Shown here one piece after another: positions 44,001 through 57,400 of a DNA stretch of 64,000 bases (its first letter is position 1; every line of letters starts with the position of its first letter). The translations under genes and the position numbers were made by a program. The DNA lies in the NCBI RefSeq assembly GCF_014839805.1, contig NC_051138.1:16830020-16894019 (forward strand). Direction: 5' to 3'. Source of the DNA: Manduca sexta (lineage: Eukaryota > Arthropoda > Insecta > Lepidoptera > Sphingidae). The notes beneath the pieces were generated by a model that did not search any database, had not been told where the DNA came from, and saw only the letters and a program-made list of their open reading frames with translations.

Positions 44001-46450
44001 TCCATTCTAATCGAATTCCGGCCACGGCGGCCAATCTCGAGCTAGCCAGTTACGCAAGATATAGTGCGCAATACACGGGTGCACTCTCATACTCCGGTGA
44101 GACGACAATCTGACGTGACCGGAGAGAGACCAGGCGTAGGACTAACGGCTTTGCGTACTTTCCGAAGAACGGCGGTATCACACCGCCTACTTCCTAACTC
44201 TGTGCTGCGACTGAGTAATATACTTTTATCTTCACTTTGTTTATACCTTGCATAATGATATTTAGTATTATACAAGGCATAAACAAGGCAATTACTATAA
44301 AACATTTGTCTTGGCTTAATATTTAGGATCAACCGTCCGACATCATCCCGATTTGGGGCATCAAGAATACTTTTACCTTATCAATTTAAGTATAATAAGG
44401 TGCATTCGGCTAAGTTTAAATGGTTTTTGTATGAGTTGAGTTCGAAAAATTTTTTTTTTTTACACATATTTAAGTGATACAATGCATAATTATACATCTA
44501 ATTTCTCTTTGCGTCGTATTCCTCACTATCGAGGGTCGTGACCTCCCTTCTGTATCACTTTCTCACAAACGAGCTTTCTCCATCTGTTTCTGTCTCTGGC
44601 GGTGTGGAGGGCGCTGTAAACTGTATGGTCAAGAGCGGTGCGGATCTGGTCAGACCAACGCATTGGCCTACGGTCACAAGACCTTCTCCCAGCGACTTTG
44701 CCGGTTATGATGAGCTTCACGAGGTTGTTACCGTCTTTTCTTGCAATGTGACCGAAGTAATCCAAGATTCTGGGTAGCCAGTCGGATGATTGCCGCGAGG
44801 AGATTTTGAGTTCTCGCAATATGGAGATGTTAGTCCGAAATGCTGTTTAAAGGATAGAGAGCCTCTTTCTCCAGCACCACATCTCAAAGGTGTCAATACG
44901 TTTCCGCTCTGCAGCTTTCAGTGTCCAAGTTTCAGCTCCATACGAAAAGATCGAGAAGACTTAGCTCCGTACCAGCTTGGTTTTGGTTTTAAAGGAAATG
45001 TTACGGTTTCTCCAGATTTTTTCAAGGTGAGACATGGCGCTCTTAGCCATGCCCATTCTCTCGCACACATCTAACTTAGGAAACTATTATTGGAGCAACG
45101 CTATCTATATGATAACTTGATCATCTTGCCATTCTTCCTGTAAACAATAAAATAAGTAAATCTTACCACAAAAATGTCTTTAAAAAGTACAATAAAAAAT
45201 GTGTTTGTTTGTCCTTCAACTTTATTTTCTTTTACTTTACCGACGCTAGGTCGCTGAGGCCAAAATATTACTAGGTATGTAGGACGCGTTACGTTAAAGG
45301 ACAAACAAATTTAGTTTTTTTACTTTTTTAAAGATTTTTGTGTTTTATTTAAGTAGTTTTTATTTCAAACTTTTTTAATTAAGTAGGGCCTCAATCGTTG
45401 TCTATGTAACATCTAATAATTGAGACGATTCTTATGAGTTCAAACACGCTATGCCCCCTGTGAGTTGCTTACGAGGTGTCTATACCGTAGATATGGTTAT
45501 CAAAACCAAATAGAAGGCCCGATCAATGTTAAAAAAGCGTAAATTACCTTTTTTGTTTCAATGCACACAGCACACGTCATTTTTGCGTAGTTAGTAGTTC
45601 TTGGTCGTAGCATCAGATGCGGTATATAGGGCGGGGCAAAAATAAACGATGTCGCTGCCTATGTGGCTAAAACTAATGAAATAACCAAACTTACGCGGTA
45701 TTTTTGCCTTTTACGATCTTACTCCTTATCGGAATTTAACTGAATGTGCCGTGTCTATGCTTTTGTCAAAACTCGTAATATACTGGTATTGGACTATGTT
45801 CCCACAAAACAAAGGGCTATGCACTAAATACGAAATAACTCAAGTATCTGTTCATTGACAGGCTGCGTTGGATCATTTCACCCGCTTGGTGGCTCTGGAG
45901 CTCGCTCCTAAAGGAGTCAGGGTGAACGCAGTCAGTCCTGGGTTAACTGTGAGTACCTTTTCTGTTTTTAGAATTATAATTTTACGATTTCAATCATTAG
46001 ATAAAATTTCTTCATAGGATAAAATACAACAAACTTATGGAATAAATAAAAAAATGCATTTGTACGTCTGTTCCAATTTTTGCTTTTATGTTCAGTGGAT
46101 TTTATTAATGTCAATAATAGATGCCCAACCGCAGAGCAATTACTGCGTACCGTATGATTTGGGACACCTCTGATATACTTAATATCTTTAATAACGTATT
46201 TCAACTGTCTCAGGTGTCCAACATCGTAAAGCGCATAACTGGTTACACAGAAGAAGAGTACCAGAATTGGCTAAAGAAGGGTGAGAAGACGGTGCCTATG
46301 GGGGAGGTGTGTGTGGGCGAAGATATCGCCAAAATGGTGGTCCACCTGGCCAGCGACCACAGCCGCCTCGTCACCGGCGCCATCGTGCAAGTCGACGGCG
46401 GACTGCAGTTCTGCGGCGGCCTAAATATATACTCTGAACAAATAAAATAA
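41075..46450 (+). CDS. Short-chain dehydrogenase/reductase (classical SDR, FabG-like)
   Basis: Four exons: 41075-41328, 43676-43901, 45862-45948, 46214-46450; 267 residues. Classical SDRs are NAD(P)-dependent oxidoreductases of alcohol or keto substrates; the substrate cannot be read from sequence. The Rossmann cofactor motif is TGASSGIG (13-20). NNAG is at 91-94. The catalytic Ser143, Tyr156 and Lys160 appear in NISSISG and YGMAK. VRVNAVSPGLT and the C-terminal VTGAIVQVDGG are also typical. Insect members are often annotated as 3-oxoacyl-ACP reductase FabG-like. Intron 1 has a GC donor (GGAAG|GCAAGT); the others are GT-AG. AATAAA overlaps the stop (46441) and recurs at 46485. Introns 1 and 2 carry transposable elements. 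Confidence 0.94.
41398..42649. mobile_element. 1.25-kb DNA transposon without transposase, 24-bp TIRs, AGTA TSD
   Basis: Perfect 24-bp terminal inverted repeats begin GGGTAAGGCTCATATTTT (41398-41421 and 42626-42649). AGTA flanks both ends (41394-41397 and 42650-42653). Inserted in SDR intron 1. No long frame. The interior has a donor-like AAAAG|GTAAGA near 41992, an acceptor-like TTTTTTAG near 42136 and AATAAA near 42246. Superfamily not assigned; a 4-bp duplication without TTAA limits the choices. Confidence 0.85.
42950..43290 (+). repeat. Dispersed repeat fragment in SDR intron 1
   Basis: Contains GGAACCCTTATAGGATTTCT, then CTATCCGTCTGTCAGGACCC, TTTCTCAGGACTGCGTAGAG and GTTGACCTAGAATCA. 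I recall this order from an interspersed repeat common in lepidopteran sequence. Identity as a repeat is likely; family not named. Confidence 0.5.
44449..45075 (-). mobile_element. RTE-like non-LTR retrotransposon, 3' fragment
   Basis: On the minus strand, in SDR intron 2, the translation shows the end of an RTE-type reverse transcriptase in several frames: a motif like LVFSIFSYGAETWTL, then RKRIDTFEMWCWRK, AFRTN.SILRELKI, LDYFGHIARKDGNNLVKLI and RRPMRWSDQIRTALD. It ends RDRNRWRKLVCEK...GGHDPR. The 3' end is a poly-A run (T run 44450-44461 on the plus strand). It is truncated at the 5' side and frameshifted. Confidence 0.92.
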
Positions 46451-46490
46451 TTTAAAATATTGTATACTGATTCATGCTTAATATAATAAA

Positions 46491-49400
46491 TTGATTATAA
46501 TTCATGCGTAATATTATCATCCTAAATGCGTAATATTTAGTCTGTCATTAAAATTCTCTTAAGTACCGAAGCCCCTAAAACAAGCACTTCTAGTTGTAAA
46601 TATTATTATTCATTATTCTTAGAGATGTGCCATATGAAAAGTCTGTTGGAAATTGATAACAGATGGCGCTTTAGATACATAGTTGAGATAGTGTTACAAA
46701 TATTTAAAAGAGGACGCCGAATAAACATAATGTATGTCGCAGTACTGTGGGGCGCGTCGTCGGATGTGCGACGAGTGGTGCTAGCTTGTAGTTAGTCTTT
46801 TTTTACATCCTATTTGCCGTTTGTCATCCTTCAATTTATTTAAATGACAGAATTACAAATAAAGTACAAGATGGCGCTATAACGGTATTTGTGATTTTTT
46901 TTAAAAAATGTAAAATTGTAGATAGACATTAAAAGCTTTTTTAGTAATCATTAAAGTTATAGAACGAATTGATGTAGTAAGTTCAATAATTATTATTTTT
47001 TTTTATAAGGATATGAATATTCAATTTACTTATTCCAACGCTACTTGTCAATAGATGACGCAAAACAAATAATATGTATAAGTACAAAAAAATAATATTT
47101 TCCATGTCGGTTTGCAGTGAATATGGAATAAAGATGGAACAAAAAATACAATATATTTTAAACGAAATAACAATTTTGTAATATGAATATTATAACATAA
47201 CATGCACAGGTCGTATCGGCTTATATTGACTAAAACAAGACTTTTAAGATTATATAGAGCAGACATTCGGGAGATTGTCATACAAAAATTTTGCGCTCAT
47301 ACGATGGTCAATCAATTTACCGTGAAATAAAAAATCACCCATGAAAAATAAATTAGACAGTGCTTCATCTTTTGCACGGTAGATGGCACTAGTTTGTATT
47401 AATAGTTTTCCATTGATATTTCTAAAGATATCGGTCATTTGTTATTGATAATACTGTACAGTGACCGTTACTTATATGTATTCCGTATTTGTGTAAGTAC
47501 ATATGTCTAAGGTTTTTTAAAATGAACACAATAATTAACGTAAAATAATAATCGTTCTTTTTTATTAATATACACATGTTTATTTAAATCATTAAATTCG
47601 TAATAAGTACACATTAAAGTAAACAGTACACTTGTGGGTTATTGTAGCATAAGAAGAAAAAAATGATTAATTTGCTAGCAGATTGCTGTTCAGAAATAGT
47701 AAAGCTTTTCGATAACAGATAGCGCTATTTATAATTTATGTAAATTTCTAGATTTATAGAAGACAAAATTGTGTAGCACGCTGTACGTTTTGTCACACGG
47801 GCGTTTTAAATATGCTGGCGACTCATTACCCCTTGGTAATAACTATAGGGGCATAAATTGGCCCTGATTTACGGTCTATAATTAATTATACTGTTTATGT
47901 CTGAAAACAATAAACTTACCTACACCAAAATTAATAGTCACTTGCTCTAGAGATTTTAAAGAGTGACTAAAATATCTGGCCTAAAGTAAAATTCACATTG
48001 CACAGGGAGTATATATTAACTCTATGGATCTTCTATTTTAAAATGCGTTTCGCGGTTTTACCCTTATCAAGCCGACTTATACGTTGTAAAAAGAAAGTAC
48101 CTACCAATAAGACTTAATTATTTTCGTAATAAATAAATAAGACAATTTTATGTGTTTAAAGTTAATTCCACCTGCTTGGAAGTATGTTTATTCAATATTC
48201 AACTTTTTCCCAGTACGGCACCTGTATTTTTTGTAGAAGTAACTTCACGTCGGCTTCAAAATATTACAATTCTCATGTCAAAGCCGGAACAACGGCGAAA
48301 TAATGCCCCTTTACGTTAACACCTTGTTGGTCATATCCAAGCTTACATTTCTAGCGAACAATAAGTGAAGTGTCAGTAAGTCAGCCAAATTATTCCGTTT
48401 GGTTGCGCGTCTGTAGTGTCCGATATGGGAACTGAGAAAATAATTGTATCCGTGTGTCATTTGCGTATGCTTCAGGGATTTCGACGAGAAGTGTGCGAAA
48501 TCATAGCACAATAGTGTATTGAGTGTTAATGTCAAATTTCAAGTACAGGTAGATGATCGTATTAGACGAAGTCAATAGTACCTTTACGTATAATTCTATA
48601 ATAGAATTTTTAATGGAACATATAAGGTAAATTTCTATTTGATTGCGAGTTAGTACAACAGTTAACGAATCTGTGTAGAATTAAACTTTATGTTGTCTTT
48701 ATTTTTGATTGCGGACGAAGAAAACTTTTTGGTACATCTTAATTTATATCGACGGATTAATTTTATGCTAAATATAGTATTTAGGAATAGGGAAAATTTA
48801 CTCAAAGAATCATTATTACGGGATAGTTTATATATCTAAATAAGCTCTAGTAGTAATAATAAATTAAAAGCAGATTGTGTAAGAACATAGCTAATTAGAT
48901 TTTTCATGATGAATACGTTTTCATAGGATTATAAAATTTCATAATCGTTGAAACTTTTATGTTACACTATTCTTAATTTTAAGAAAATAAATTCTATGTG
49001 AGCTCTGTTGTACCTATGCGACAAGAGATGGCAGCACATGTTCCTAAATTTCCAATGGAATACATAATGAAATTAAACCCATTATTTTTTGTCTAAATAC
49101 AAATTCATCTTTACAAAATGAAACGTTTATTATAAAATACATCCTCGCTACAATGGTAGATGTAAGTGATCCTGTCATGCTTTTCTTGAGAGTCGTAGTT
49201 ACAAATCAAAAAGTTTCTTTGAGTTTTGTATTGAGATGTTGGTTGAACGTTTAATGTTTTTAGTGCATTAATATAGTATGTATTACGAACATAACGTTAC
49301 TGTGGTAAATTATGATATTATAATATTGTCCCTCTGGAATATATATTATTTAACATAATATATATTATTTAACCAGAGAAGTTATTCATTAACGCATGAT

Positions 49401-51499
49401 TCACCAAGAAATAATTATTATTATAGCACAAGCCCAGAAATATGGTTTCAATTCATAAATTAGTCTTAAATTATGAATGACAATTTTTTGCTTATGTTTT
49501 CCCTCACTAATATCCAATTGGACTTGAATTATAAATAATATTACATTGCGAGTTGCGTGACCAGCTCTGGAGGACCGCGAGAGAAGAAAAGCCTTACGTT
49601 CTCTGCCCTCTACTTACCATTACACTATTTTATACCCTGTATATACTTCCTCAGATCGTGGTGTTCAAGAGTAACAGTGGTTGAGTGGCGAGGGTCTCTA
49701 TTATACGGGTGTGACAACGTGTCTCCAATGAACCTGATCGTAATCGGATCGAGCTCCAGATATTGTCGACTGACGAGATTTATCCCTGATGAAATTATTA
49801 TTGGTTAAGCCGGACTATTTACCAAGGCATGACGTATGAGAATAAAGTATAACATATTAGTCAATTAGGGTGTCTTCTAAGATCCGTTACACCCTCCTTG
49901 CCTCGTCAAGTGATTGACATTAGCCCGCGTAAAACAATATCTGTCGTAACATTGTTTGTAAAAGTGTGTTTTGTCTTGTTCACGTGTCGCCACGAGAATT
50001 GCCGAGTGTCGGTTACACCTCGTTACAATAAGACAGACGTGGACATAAAATGGAGCTATATTTTGCTTAGAGGAAAATAAGATAGAGTGTTTTGAATATG
50101 GTTAGAAGAGAAAGGGGAAATTAAATCAATTTTCAATGTTGCAGGAAAGTTTGGTGTAGTGGGCTAACTTGAAATAGTTGTGCCTTTAGTACCTTATTGT
50201 TATTGCCTACGAAGGTAGATGAGCTATCAGACCACGTGATTGTAATTGGCCATGGTCGCCGATGGCCGTCAGCAATGCTAGGAGCTTCGGGTTTACATAA
50301 TAACGTGGGAGCGATTGATAACAATGTCCTTCAAAGGTCAACATGCACTTAACAAATGAAGCGAAGTTACTACCTTTCCCTGATTATTTTTTAACAATTC
50401 ACTTCACTCTAAGTTTTATTGAAGATCATCTCTACCTTACGCTAAGTCTGCATATTCTCAGATATCCGAGTCCGCGTGGAGTAACGCGATACGGTTATTT
50501 GTACAAATGTGACGAGCCGTTTGATTTCACCAGGGTTTTTTAAAAATACATGCGACATGTTACATTCTCACACCCGACGGGTTCGTTTTGTTTTTGTTCG
50601 CCATATCGGTTATAAAACAAACATTACGTTATAAGTTAAACAGGAGTTGTATCCGAGCCTGATAAACACACATAGTGACATAACTATCCCCAAAAGGGTA
50701 GGTAGAGATGCACCCAGGACACGGAGTTTTCGTCTGTTATTTCCGTTCTAAGATGATAGAAGACTAGTCTATCACTGTCGGCACAAATTCCTAACTCCGG
50801 CCTGATATTGATTAAAAAAATTCAATAGCAATTTGTTCGACCCGGGATTCGAGTCCGGGACCTCAGAGCCGGATCGTACCGCGTACTACTACGTCATTAA
50901 GGTACTCCAACCGAAGGTTAAGGCGCTCACAAAAAAACACTGTTCCAGATATGAAGTTTTCAGTTACTAATATTTTGTAACATTTAATTTAAAATAGTAA
51001 TTTAAAAGCGGGAAAATATTATATAAAATTATGACAAAAAAGTTTCCTCATTAATGTCTTGGCTGTTCAGAATTTATATCGTAACATATTTTAACTAGAT
51101 CTCTAAATACCACGTTATAGGCATTTAAAAATAGTCTTATAATACACGTTTTAAACAATTTAATATATTGCCTCAGTGACGTCAAGAGAGAGGGAGTCAA
51201 GTGTTAATTGGAGGATGGCCATTGGCCATATTATAGCCCTGTGTTACGAATTACGTATGAAGGCACTGCAATATTTCCAAATATATCGCTTAAAAAGTCT
51301 GTATATAATTATGAGAATTGAAAAAAATACCTCATTCAGCTTGAAGGAAAATTACAATTTAGTAGTTAATTTAGTTTCATACAAAGTGCACGGGTCATCG
51401 GTTTGAATTTATTTTAGTATCAGAAGCAATTATCACTTTAGCATTTTACAAAATATACCTATTATATCAATAATACGTATATTTTGGTTCATTAACTAA
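46491..51499. other. Gene desert, first part
   Basis: AT-rich sequence after the SDR gene. No exon-like frame with motif support. Features seen are an imperfect inverted/tandem AT structure at 49327-49377 (CTCTGG...CCAGAG enclosing two near-copies of ATATATTATTTAAC) and a SINE-A copy at 50.66 kb. Frames at 49557-49808 and 50343-50543 look like chance. Confidence 0.5.
50660..50915 (-). mobile_element. SINE family A, nearly full copy, minus orientation
   Basis: Read on the minus strand: box B GGACTCGAATCCCGGG, a head with TACGCGGTACGATCCGGCTC, then the shared body and the 3' end CTACCCTTTTGGGGATA. More diverged than the OTUB1 copies; no TSD found. Confidence 0.85.
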
Positions 51500-51509
51500 A
51501 AAAAAACCC

Positions 51510-51690
51510 CGCTATAGTGGTCCACGTAAGGGTGTCGCGTTCTGGGATCAGCGTATGTATATCCGGTTTCAACAGGCTGGCATAATTGTGTCGACTGTCG
51601 AGGGATAATCATCTCTCGTCTAACTCTAACTCTCGTCTACTATTAGGTGCAGTGCAGTCTCGGGGTACCTTTACCATGCACGTAAAAATA
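51510..51690 (+). repeat. Dispersed repeat, copy 1 of a local pair
   Basis: Shares CAACAGGCTGGCATAATTGT, GACTGTCGAGGGATAATCAT and TATTAGGTGCAGTG with the segment at 53.45-53.62 kb, in the same orientation. Probably a transposable-element tail; family not named. Confidence 0.75.
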
Positions 51691-51699
51691 AATCATATG

Positions 51700-53260
51700 C
51701 AATAAAAGTGCTCATGAAAACGGTTGTTTTATCATTAGTAAATCGTTCCCGTATCATACACATATTATGAACGCGCACGCACTGTAAACTACACAAAGCT
51801 TCTTTTAATTTATGTCCAAAAATATTACACCAACTTATCTAAACACAGATGTAATAATGCCAAATTTTATGTAAAAAATTATTGACAATTTGTTTATGTC
51901 GGGAACTGTTTAATTCTCTAGCAGAGAGGTTCGCCTTAATTGCCCAGAGATAGGGTACCGATTACCATTTAATAGAGTGTGGACTCCGACAGATGCAAAC
52001 TTCGATTCGGAAATTGATCATCAAAGAAATAAGATTTTCAATTAAAGGAATAGCATGAAATTCGAGCGTGATTGAAGCATGTTCGCATCAAAACAATAGG
52101 CTCGGCACATACGACAGAAGCTACCGACTCCCGGCAGTCTTCCTCTGCGGCAACAAAACCTCACAAACAGCCCATCCCATTCTCAAACCACACCTGTCCC
52201 AACCTAACCAAATCCAAAAACCGTGGAGCTAATAACAAAAATATTTATAAAGATAACCGTCGTTAATAGATTAATTCACAATGAGCGTACACCAACACTA
52301 GTGTTGAATGCAATGTAAAGCGCGGCGTCCTTTGCCTCGCATTCAGCCCAGCTCAAAGCGTCTGCCAGCACAATGCGGGATCGAGTAACCCCTTCGGAAA
52401 TGCCGACAGAAACCCGACACCTCGGGAACTCCGCACGCCTGAAGACCAACAATCAGGCTGAAAAAGACCAGCGATTGACTGCTTTTTTGAGTGATTGTTT
52501 TCTGAACTGTTGATAGAAAACTCAAAAGTACATCCTTATAATTACTATGGCTGTACTCGATTACGTTTGCATTTAGTGATTACTATTGTTATGACGATTG
52601 TTTATTAGCAAAACCGTTTCTAACTTTTAAAAGCAGTGGCGAGTAAAGTGCTAGAAAGACGTTGTTCTTTGTTCTCCCAAGTTCCAGCGAGACTGTATAT
52701 CATAGGGACGAAAGTTACCATCGATTTAAAGTAATATAGTAGCACTATCCCGACCCAGGCTAACCATGCTGTAGTCCATCTCTACCGCATTCAAAAATGT
52801 AACAGCTGATTGTGACAATCATTTATTACTCAAATTTTATTTTATTATTAAAATTGCACTTGAGTAGTGCGGAGCAATAATAAGTACCTGACAAGCGAGG
52901 TCCAAGACCTATCGCAATGTAAAACTTAATAAGTAGGTTAAGACAAATAAGAGCCCTCGGGGACTCGATGAGCTTTACCGTTGTGTATGAAAGTGCCTGC
53001 GACTGCCGATCCTGGCATACAGGAGTTGCAGTGGTGGGTGTGAGGGCGGGATAGTCTCTGCTTACTGTCTAGTTTGCAACCATATAAGTCAAATTGGTAG
53101 ATCCAAGCCTATAATGTTGTAAACCGTTCAAAAAAGTGTCATGTTATTTATAAAGTTATTAATGGAAGAGTCGGCAGCTAATGAGTTTATGAGCGCTTTA
53201 TCTAATCGTCAGTTATTTGACGCGGCAAGGTGGCGGATGATTTATTATAGTTAGATATTT
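51700..53260. other. Gene desert, second part
   Basis: No coding sequence supported. A GC-richer block at 52.32-52.46 kb and a segment at 52.94-53.10 kb rich in short repeat-like motifs are the only notable parts. The latter may be the 5' end of the dispersed element at 53.27 kb. Confidence 0.4.
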
Positions 53261-53269
53261 TGGATGCAC

Positions 53270-53640
53270 TGTGCAAATGTTCCGGTTTGTTGGTCCCTGG
53301 GAAGGGTGTTTCATAGTCGTATCTTGTCGAAGGAGGTTCACGCAAATAATGTTTCAGACACTTGAACGTTTGCAGGTGGTAGGATACATTTTATAGCTCT
53401 CTGGTTAGCGACCACCGTAGAGAAGGTGTTAAAACCCACCATATTGGCCATAGTGTGTCGTGTTCCGACATCAGCCGGTCTATCCGGCTCCAACAGGCCG
53501 GCATACTGGTGTTGACTGTCGAGGGGTAATCATGTCTCGGCACTCGACATTCCATTGGACTCCAATCCACTTACTAATAGGTGCAGCGGGGTCATTTTGC
53601 TGTATAAAAAAATCTTGGTTTACTCTAAGATCTACTAAGT
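53270..53640 (+). repeat. Dispersed repeat, copy 2 of a local pair (longer)
   Basis: CAACAGGCCGGCATACTGGT, GACTGTCGAGGGGTAATCAT and TAATAGGTGCAGCGGGGTC match the copy at 51.5 kb. An extra upstream part has TTTGCAGGTGGTAGGA and GCGACCACCGTAGAGAAGG. Resembles a non-coding part of a lepidopteran retroelement. Confidence 0.7.
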
Positions 53641-53999
53641 GCTTACCTACGTAAAGCGTAATGCTTTTTTTTTGGAGTATGAACTGATCGCTTGTCTGAA
53701 TGAAAGCACCAAGGGGGCTCATAAATGTTGCAAACTCTTCCAAAATTTGGAATCAAAAGCAATACATCGCATGACACAGTTTAACGTATTAAAGTAAATT
53801 TGTAATAACCAGTCTTGCGGAATACGATATAAACCAGGACACAAAAACAGGAATCGGAGCTGCTGGTTAGCGGAAGATATAGACAAAACAATAATACGTG
53901 AATTCACTGAAAAACAATGATGTTCATAACGGTACGCAACAGGACTGGCCACAAACGGCAGAGACACCACCCGTTTGTATCTGTTATTCTAAGAGATTT

Positions 54000-54098
54000 G
54001 CTCTTCATCACGTCATGGGACTGTTGTAAGCTGGACGAAAACTATACGCATTAGATGCGCCTTCTAAACCTTCGTGGATAAAGGATGACGTCTGTGTT
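54000..54098 (+). repeat. SINE family A, degraded 3' fragment
   Basis: CATCACGTCATGGGAC, TGCGCCTTCT, ACCTTCGTGGATAAAGG and TGACGTCTGTGTT follow the order of the SINE-A 3' half, with many substitutions. Confidence 0.6.
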
Positions 54099-54339
54099 AT
54101 AGCAACAACCTAGAAGTTTGCTATGCGAAGCTTAGTGATATTTGATTGATGGATTAAATACCTAACATATCGTTAGAAACGTGAATACTTTCAAACATTG
54201 TCTGCAAATATCTATTTCCCATCACCAAACACTTCATCCTATATGTTTTTCCTCCTATACATACGTACGAACAGGTAAACAAAAAGTCTCGAGCTCCGGT
54301 GAGAGGGTTACCGTTGTGTGCCCAACAAGGTGGGCGTGG

Positions 54340-54475
54340 CCGGGGCCGGCGGCGCGTTTGATCCGCTCCCTCCCCCTCCCAGCCCCCTCCTGCCCCCTCC
54401 CTGCTCGTAGGAGCGGCCCCTCGCGCCCTCCCGCATGGCCGCCGGAACACGCGGCTCGAGTTACGCGCTTCCTTA
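54340..54475. other. GC-rich pyrimidine tract with G-quadruplex potential on the minus strand
   Basis: The plus strand has a C/T-rich run at about 54366-54406 (CTCCCTCCCCCTCCCAGCC and more). The minus strand therefore has at least four close G3-G5 runs, enough for an intramolecular quadruplex. The flanks are GC-rich. Frames across it are composition artefacts. Confidence 0.6.
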
Positions 54476-54499
54476 ATTTGTCATTCATCGCGTCTTCAT

Positions 54500-57400
54500 G
54501 TAATTATGATTTTTGATGGTAAATAGAAATGGGTTTTATTGATGGTTCTTTTGACAGCCTCCGTGTTGAGACGAGCCCGTTGTAAATGTGAAGGCGCGGG
54601 TTCGACTGCTAAGATGAATCTGCGCGAATATCTTTGTAGAGTTTGGGTATCGCGGGACGACCACCATGAGGACGTTACGGATAGAGTTTATATGACTTAC
54701 AATTCTAAAATTCATAATCTTTTATTCACTCAAAGGTAAATTAACCACAAGGAATAAAACTAAAGTTTACCTTCATCTACACCGTTACGAAATAAAGCGT
54801 GAAGTTATAAAAAGTTAATTTAGCGTGTTCCCGACCGCGACAACTAAATCATTTGACTACGTGTGATCGCTTTATATCTTTGATTCGCAATCATATGCGC
54901 CCAGCATGAGCTTAACTCCGTTCAGCTGCGCCATATGTTCTCCTCCCGACCATAATCAACTCTATCATACACTCAATAAAGTTTAATTTGGTTAATGAGC
55001 AAATGGAAGACGGGTCTTGGAAATGGGATACAGTAAATTTAACTTTGTATCGGTGTAATTAAGTGCTCAATCGTGTGGAGATGCAAAAAGGATGTCAGCA
55101 CAGGAGGAATCTTCCCTTAAAATAAATTGTCTCCGATATATCCTCGGGCGTATTTTACACGCGTTTACACCTTATTAACAACGGTGGGCACTCGAACGTT
55201 CTAGAAATTACATACTCGTTTTAATTTTTTAATTGTGACAACATTTATTCATGTTATCAAATATTTTGTGTAGTATTTTTAGAACTGTGCACAATTTATA
55301 CTTTGTAAAATTGTGACAGAGGGAATATTTATGAAAAATATGTTATAGCGGATTTTAAAGAGTGCTTATGGCCAATGTCGATGGATAGAAATTCCATTAT
55401 ATATTTTCCATAATAAAAGTTGGCTTTATCTATTATTTTAATCCAAGACGTAGTTATAGTAGCTATGTCCCAAACTTTAAGTGGATTCTGCGTTTAATTC
55501 TAACGGTTATATCAATTTTCAAACATTTTCATAAGCTTTCGCATTTGTAATTATATAGTACCAAGCCAACATAGCGCCGATCTCTGTCATAAAGAATGAA
55601 AGCAAGAAAACTAGGAACACATAACATACAGCCAAGGCTTTATGAAAAAATAAAAATAACAACGCAAAAACCTCAAAGTTATTAAGCACAATATTTCTTC
55701 GTCCATCCCACACGGGACAATGGTGATGACAGTGGCAAATAACATTAACGTTTTTTTAAAGTCTACAATAAATGTTCTGAGTGGTGCGCGGCCCGCGCCC
55801 GACTTTACTCGTAAGCGGCGTATCAAAGCGGATTATACAAGAACGCAATAAATACGAGAGACGAGATTATTATAATTTTAATAATATAATAATAATACGC
55901 CGCCGCGGCCCGATGGAGACGTCAACAGCCTAATAGATTTATCTACGTCGATACATCGAAATTATTAAGTGTTAGTGTTGTGCAACCGCCGGCCTGATTG
56001 TCGATGATTATCGGTTCATTAGTCACCGGTTACGGTTATTTTTACCGATTATTATAATGATAAATTATCGATTAACGATAATGTACTTTTAAGATCTATT
56101 TTAATCGAGAGTAGGTTTTTGTTTGGCAGTGTTGTAACAAGTAGTCACTTCGTCGCATGTCACTGGTTCTTTACATTAAAATTATATCATATTCTAATGG
56201 ACTTTTAATGACACAAAATCATGCAGATATTAAATGGCTGCTTAATCTTATCTACATTCAGGTCTAAGTTTTTGTGTTAAATTAGAATAACTAATTTGAA
56301 GCTTGGAAGACTATAAAATTTACAATTGTATTACGAACAAGGAATTTTCTATTACCAATATTTTATGAACGTTCCATTTATCATTAGTCACTAAATGGTG
56401 ATTTCATCATGCCTATTGAAATCATATTATATAATATTATTATTAATAAAATATAATTAAGCCAGTGCACATGGTTCAAAAAAATATCGATAAACAAAAA
56501 CAATTAGAAAGCACAATGAGCCCTCCCCTCGTAATTTGACAACGGTATTTTCGCGCCACTGGTCCCATTGATACGGCAAATTGCCGCTCTTTTTGTACCA
56601 CCATTTTTTCTAATTTACGTTGACGATTGATTGATTTTGGTTATGATTGGGGACTTTTGTTTCTAGGGATTTTTGATAATATATTACCTGTGTAATGTAT
56701 ACATGCATAAAAATTAATTTGGAAAGCAAAAATAATGTATGTACGTAATGTTTTCGAGTTTAAGTTTTTTGTCATTTACATGTAAGAATTCAATGCAAAG
56801 TAATCTTTAATGTAGACATCTTAAAACCCTAAGTAACGCAGAATAGTCAACAATGTTAAAAGTTTTATATGCCTGCGTCACAACATATATGTGACCGTAA
56901 AGTAATAATATCGCGGTATAAAGGTGAAAAAGGGTGTCATTAAGGGTTCAGTTTAGGGAATTGTATTGAATAAGTTCAAAACTATGAAAATACGCATTTT
57001 ATTCATTAACAGGGAAAGCCTTACTCGTCGTTTTTGAACACCATCATGATTTTGTATGAATCTTAGGCGTAGTCTCTGCGTTATGGTTCGAAGAGCCAGT
57101 GGGTGGTTTATTGTTTTAGGGCTGTCTCTGAACCATGTTTATGACACAATGACGCGACAAGTCGGCCCGTTCGCATCGGCTGAGAGACCGCGCCGATCTC
57201 TCATCCTGTCACATATCGTAGTCAGTGTTCCTTTGTCTCGCAGCGTCATTGAAAGGACTTTTGAATGATTCTATGAGTTGTTCATTTTAATTTATAGTGT
57301 ACTAGCTTTTAATCGCGGCTTCAGTCGCGTGAAAGCCTTTTTTTGATCATCCACATTATATACTACCGATAAGATATATTGAAAATATAACATAAAATGG

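Noticed and set aside
54154..54516. Overlapping frames on both strands over the pyrimidine tract
   Set aside because: Low-complexity GC artefacts with no motif.
54539..54739. Plus-strand frame ending near a donor-like CAAAG|GTAAAT
   Set aside because: No family motif or second exon; the first part is tRNA/SINE-like (GCGGGTTCGACTGC).
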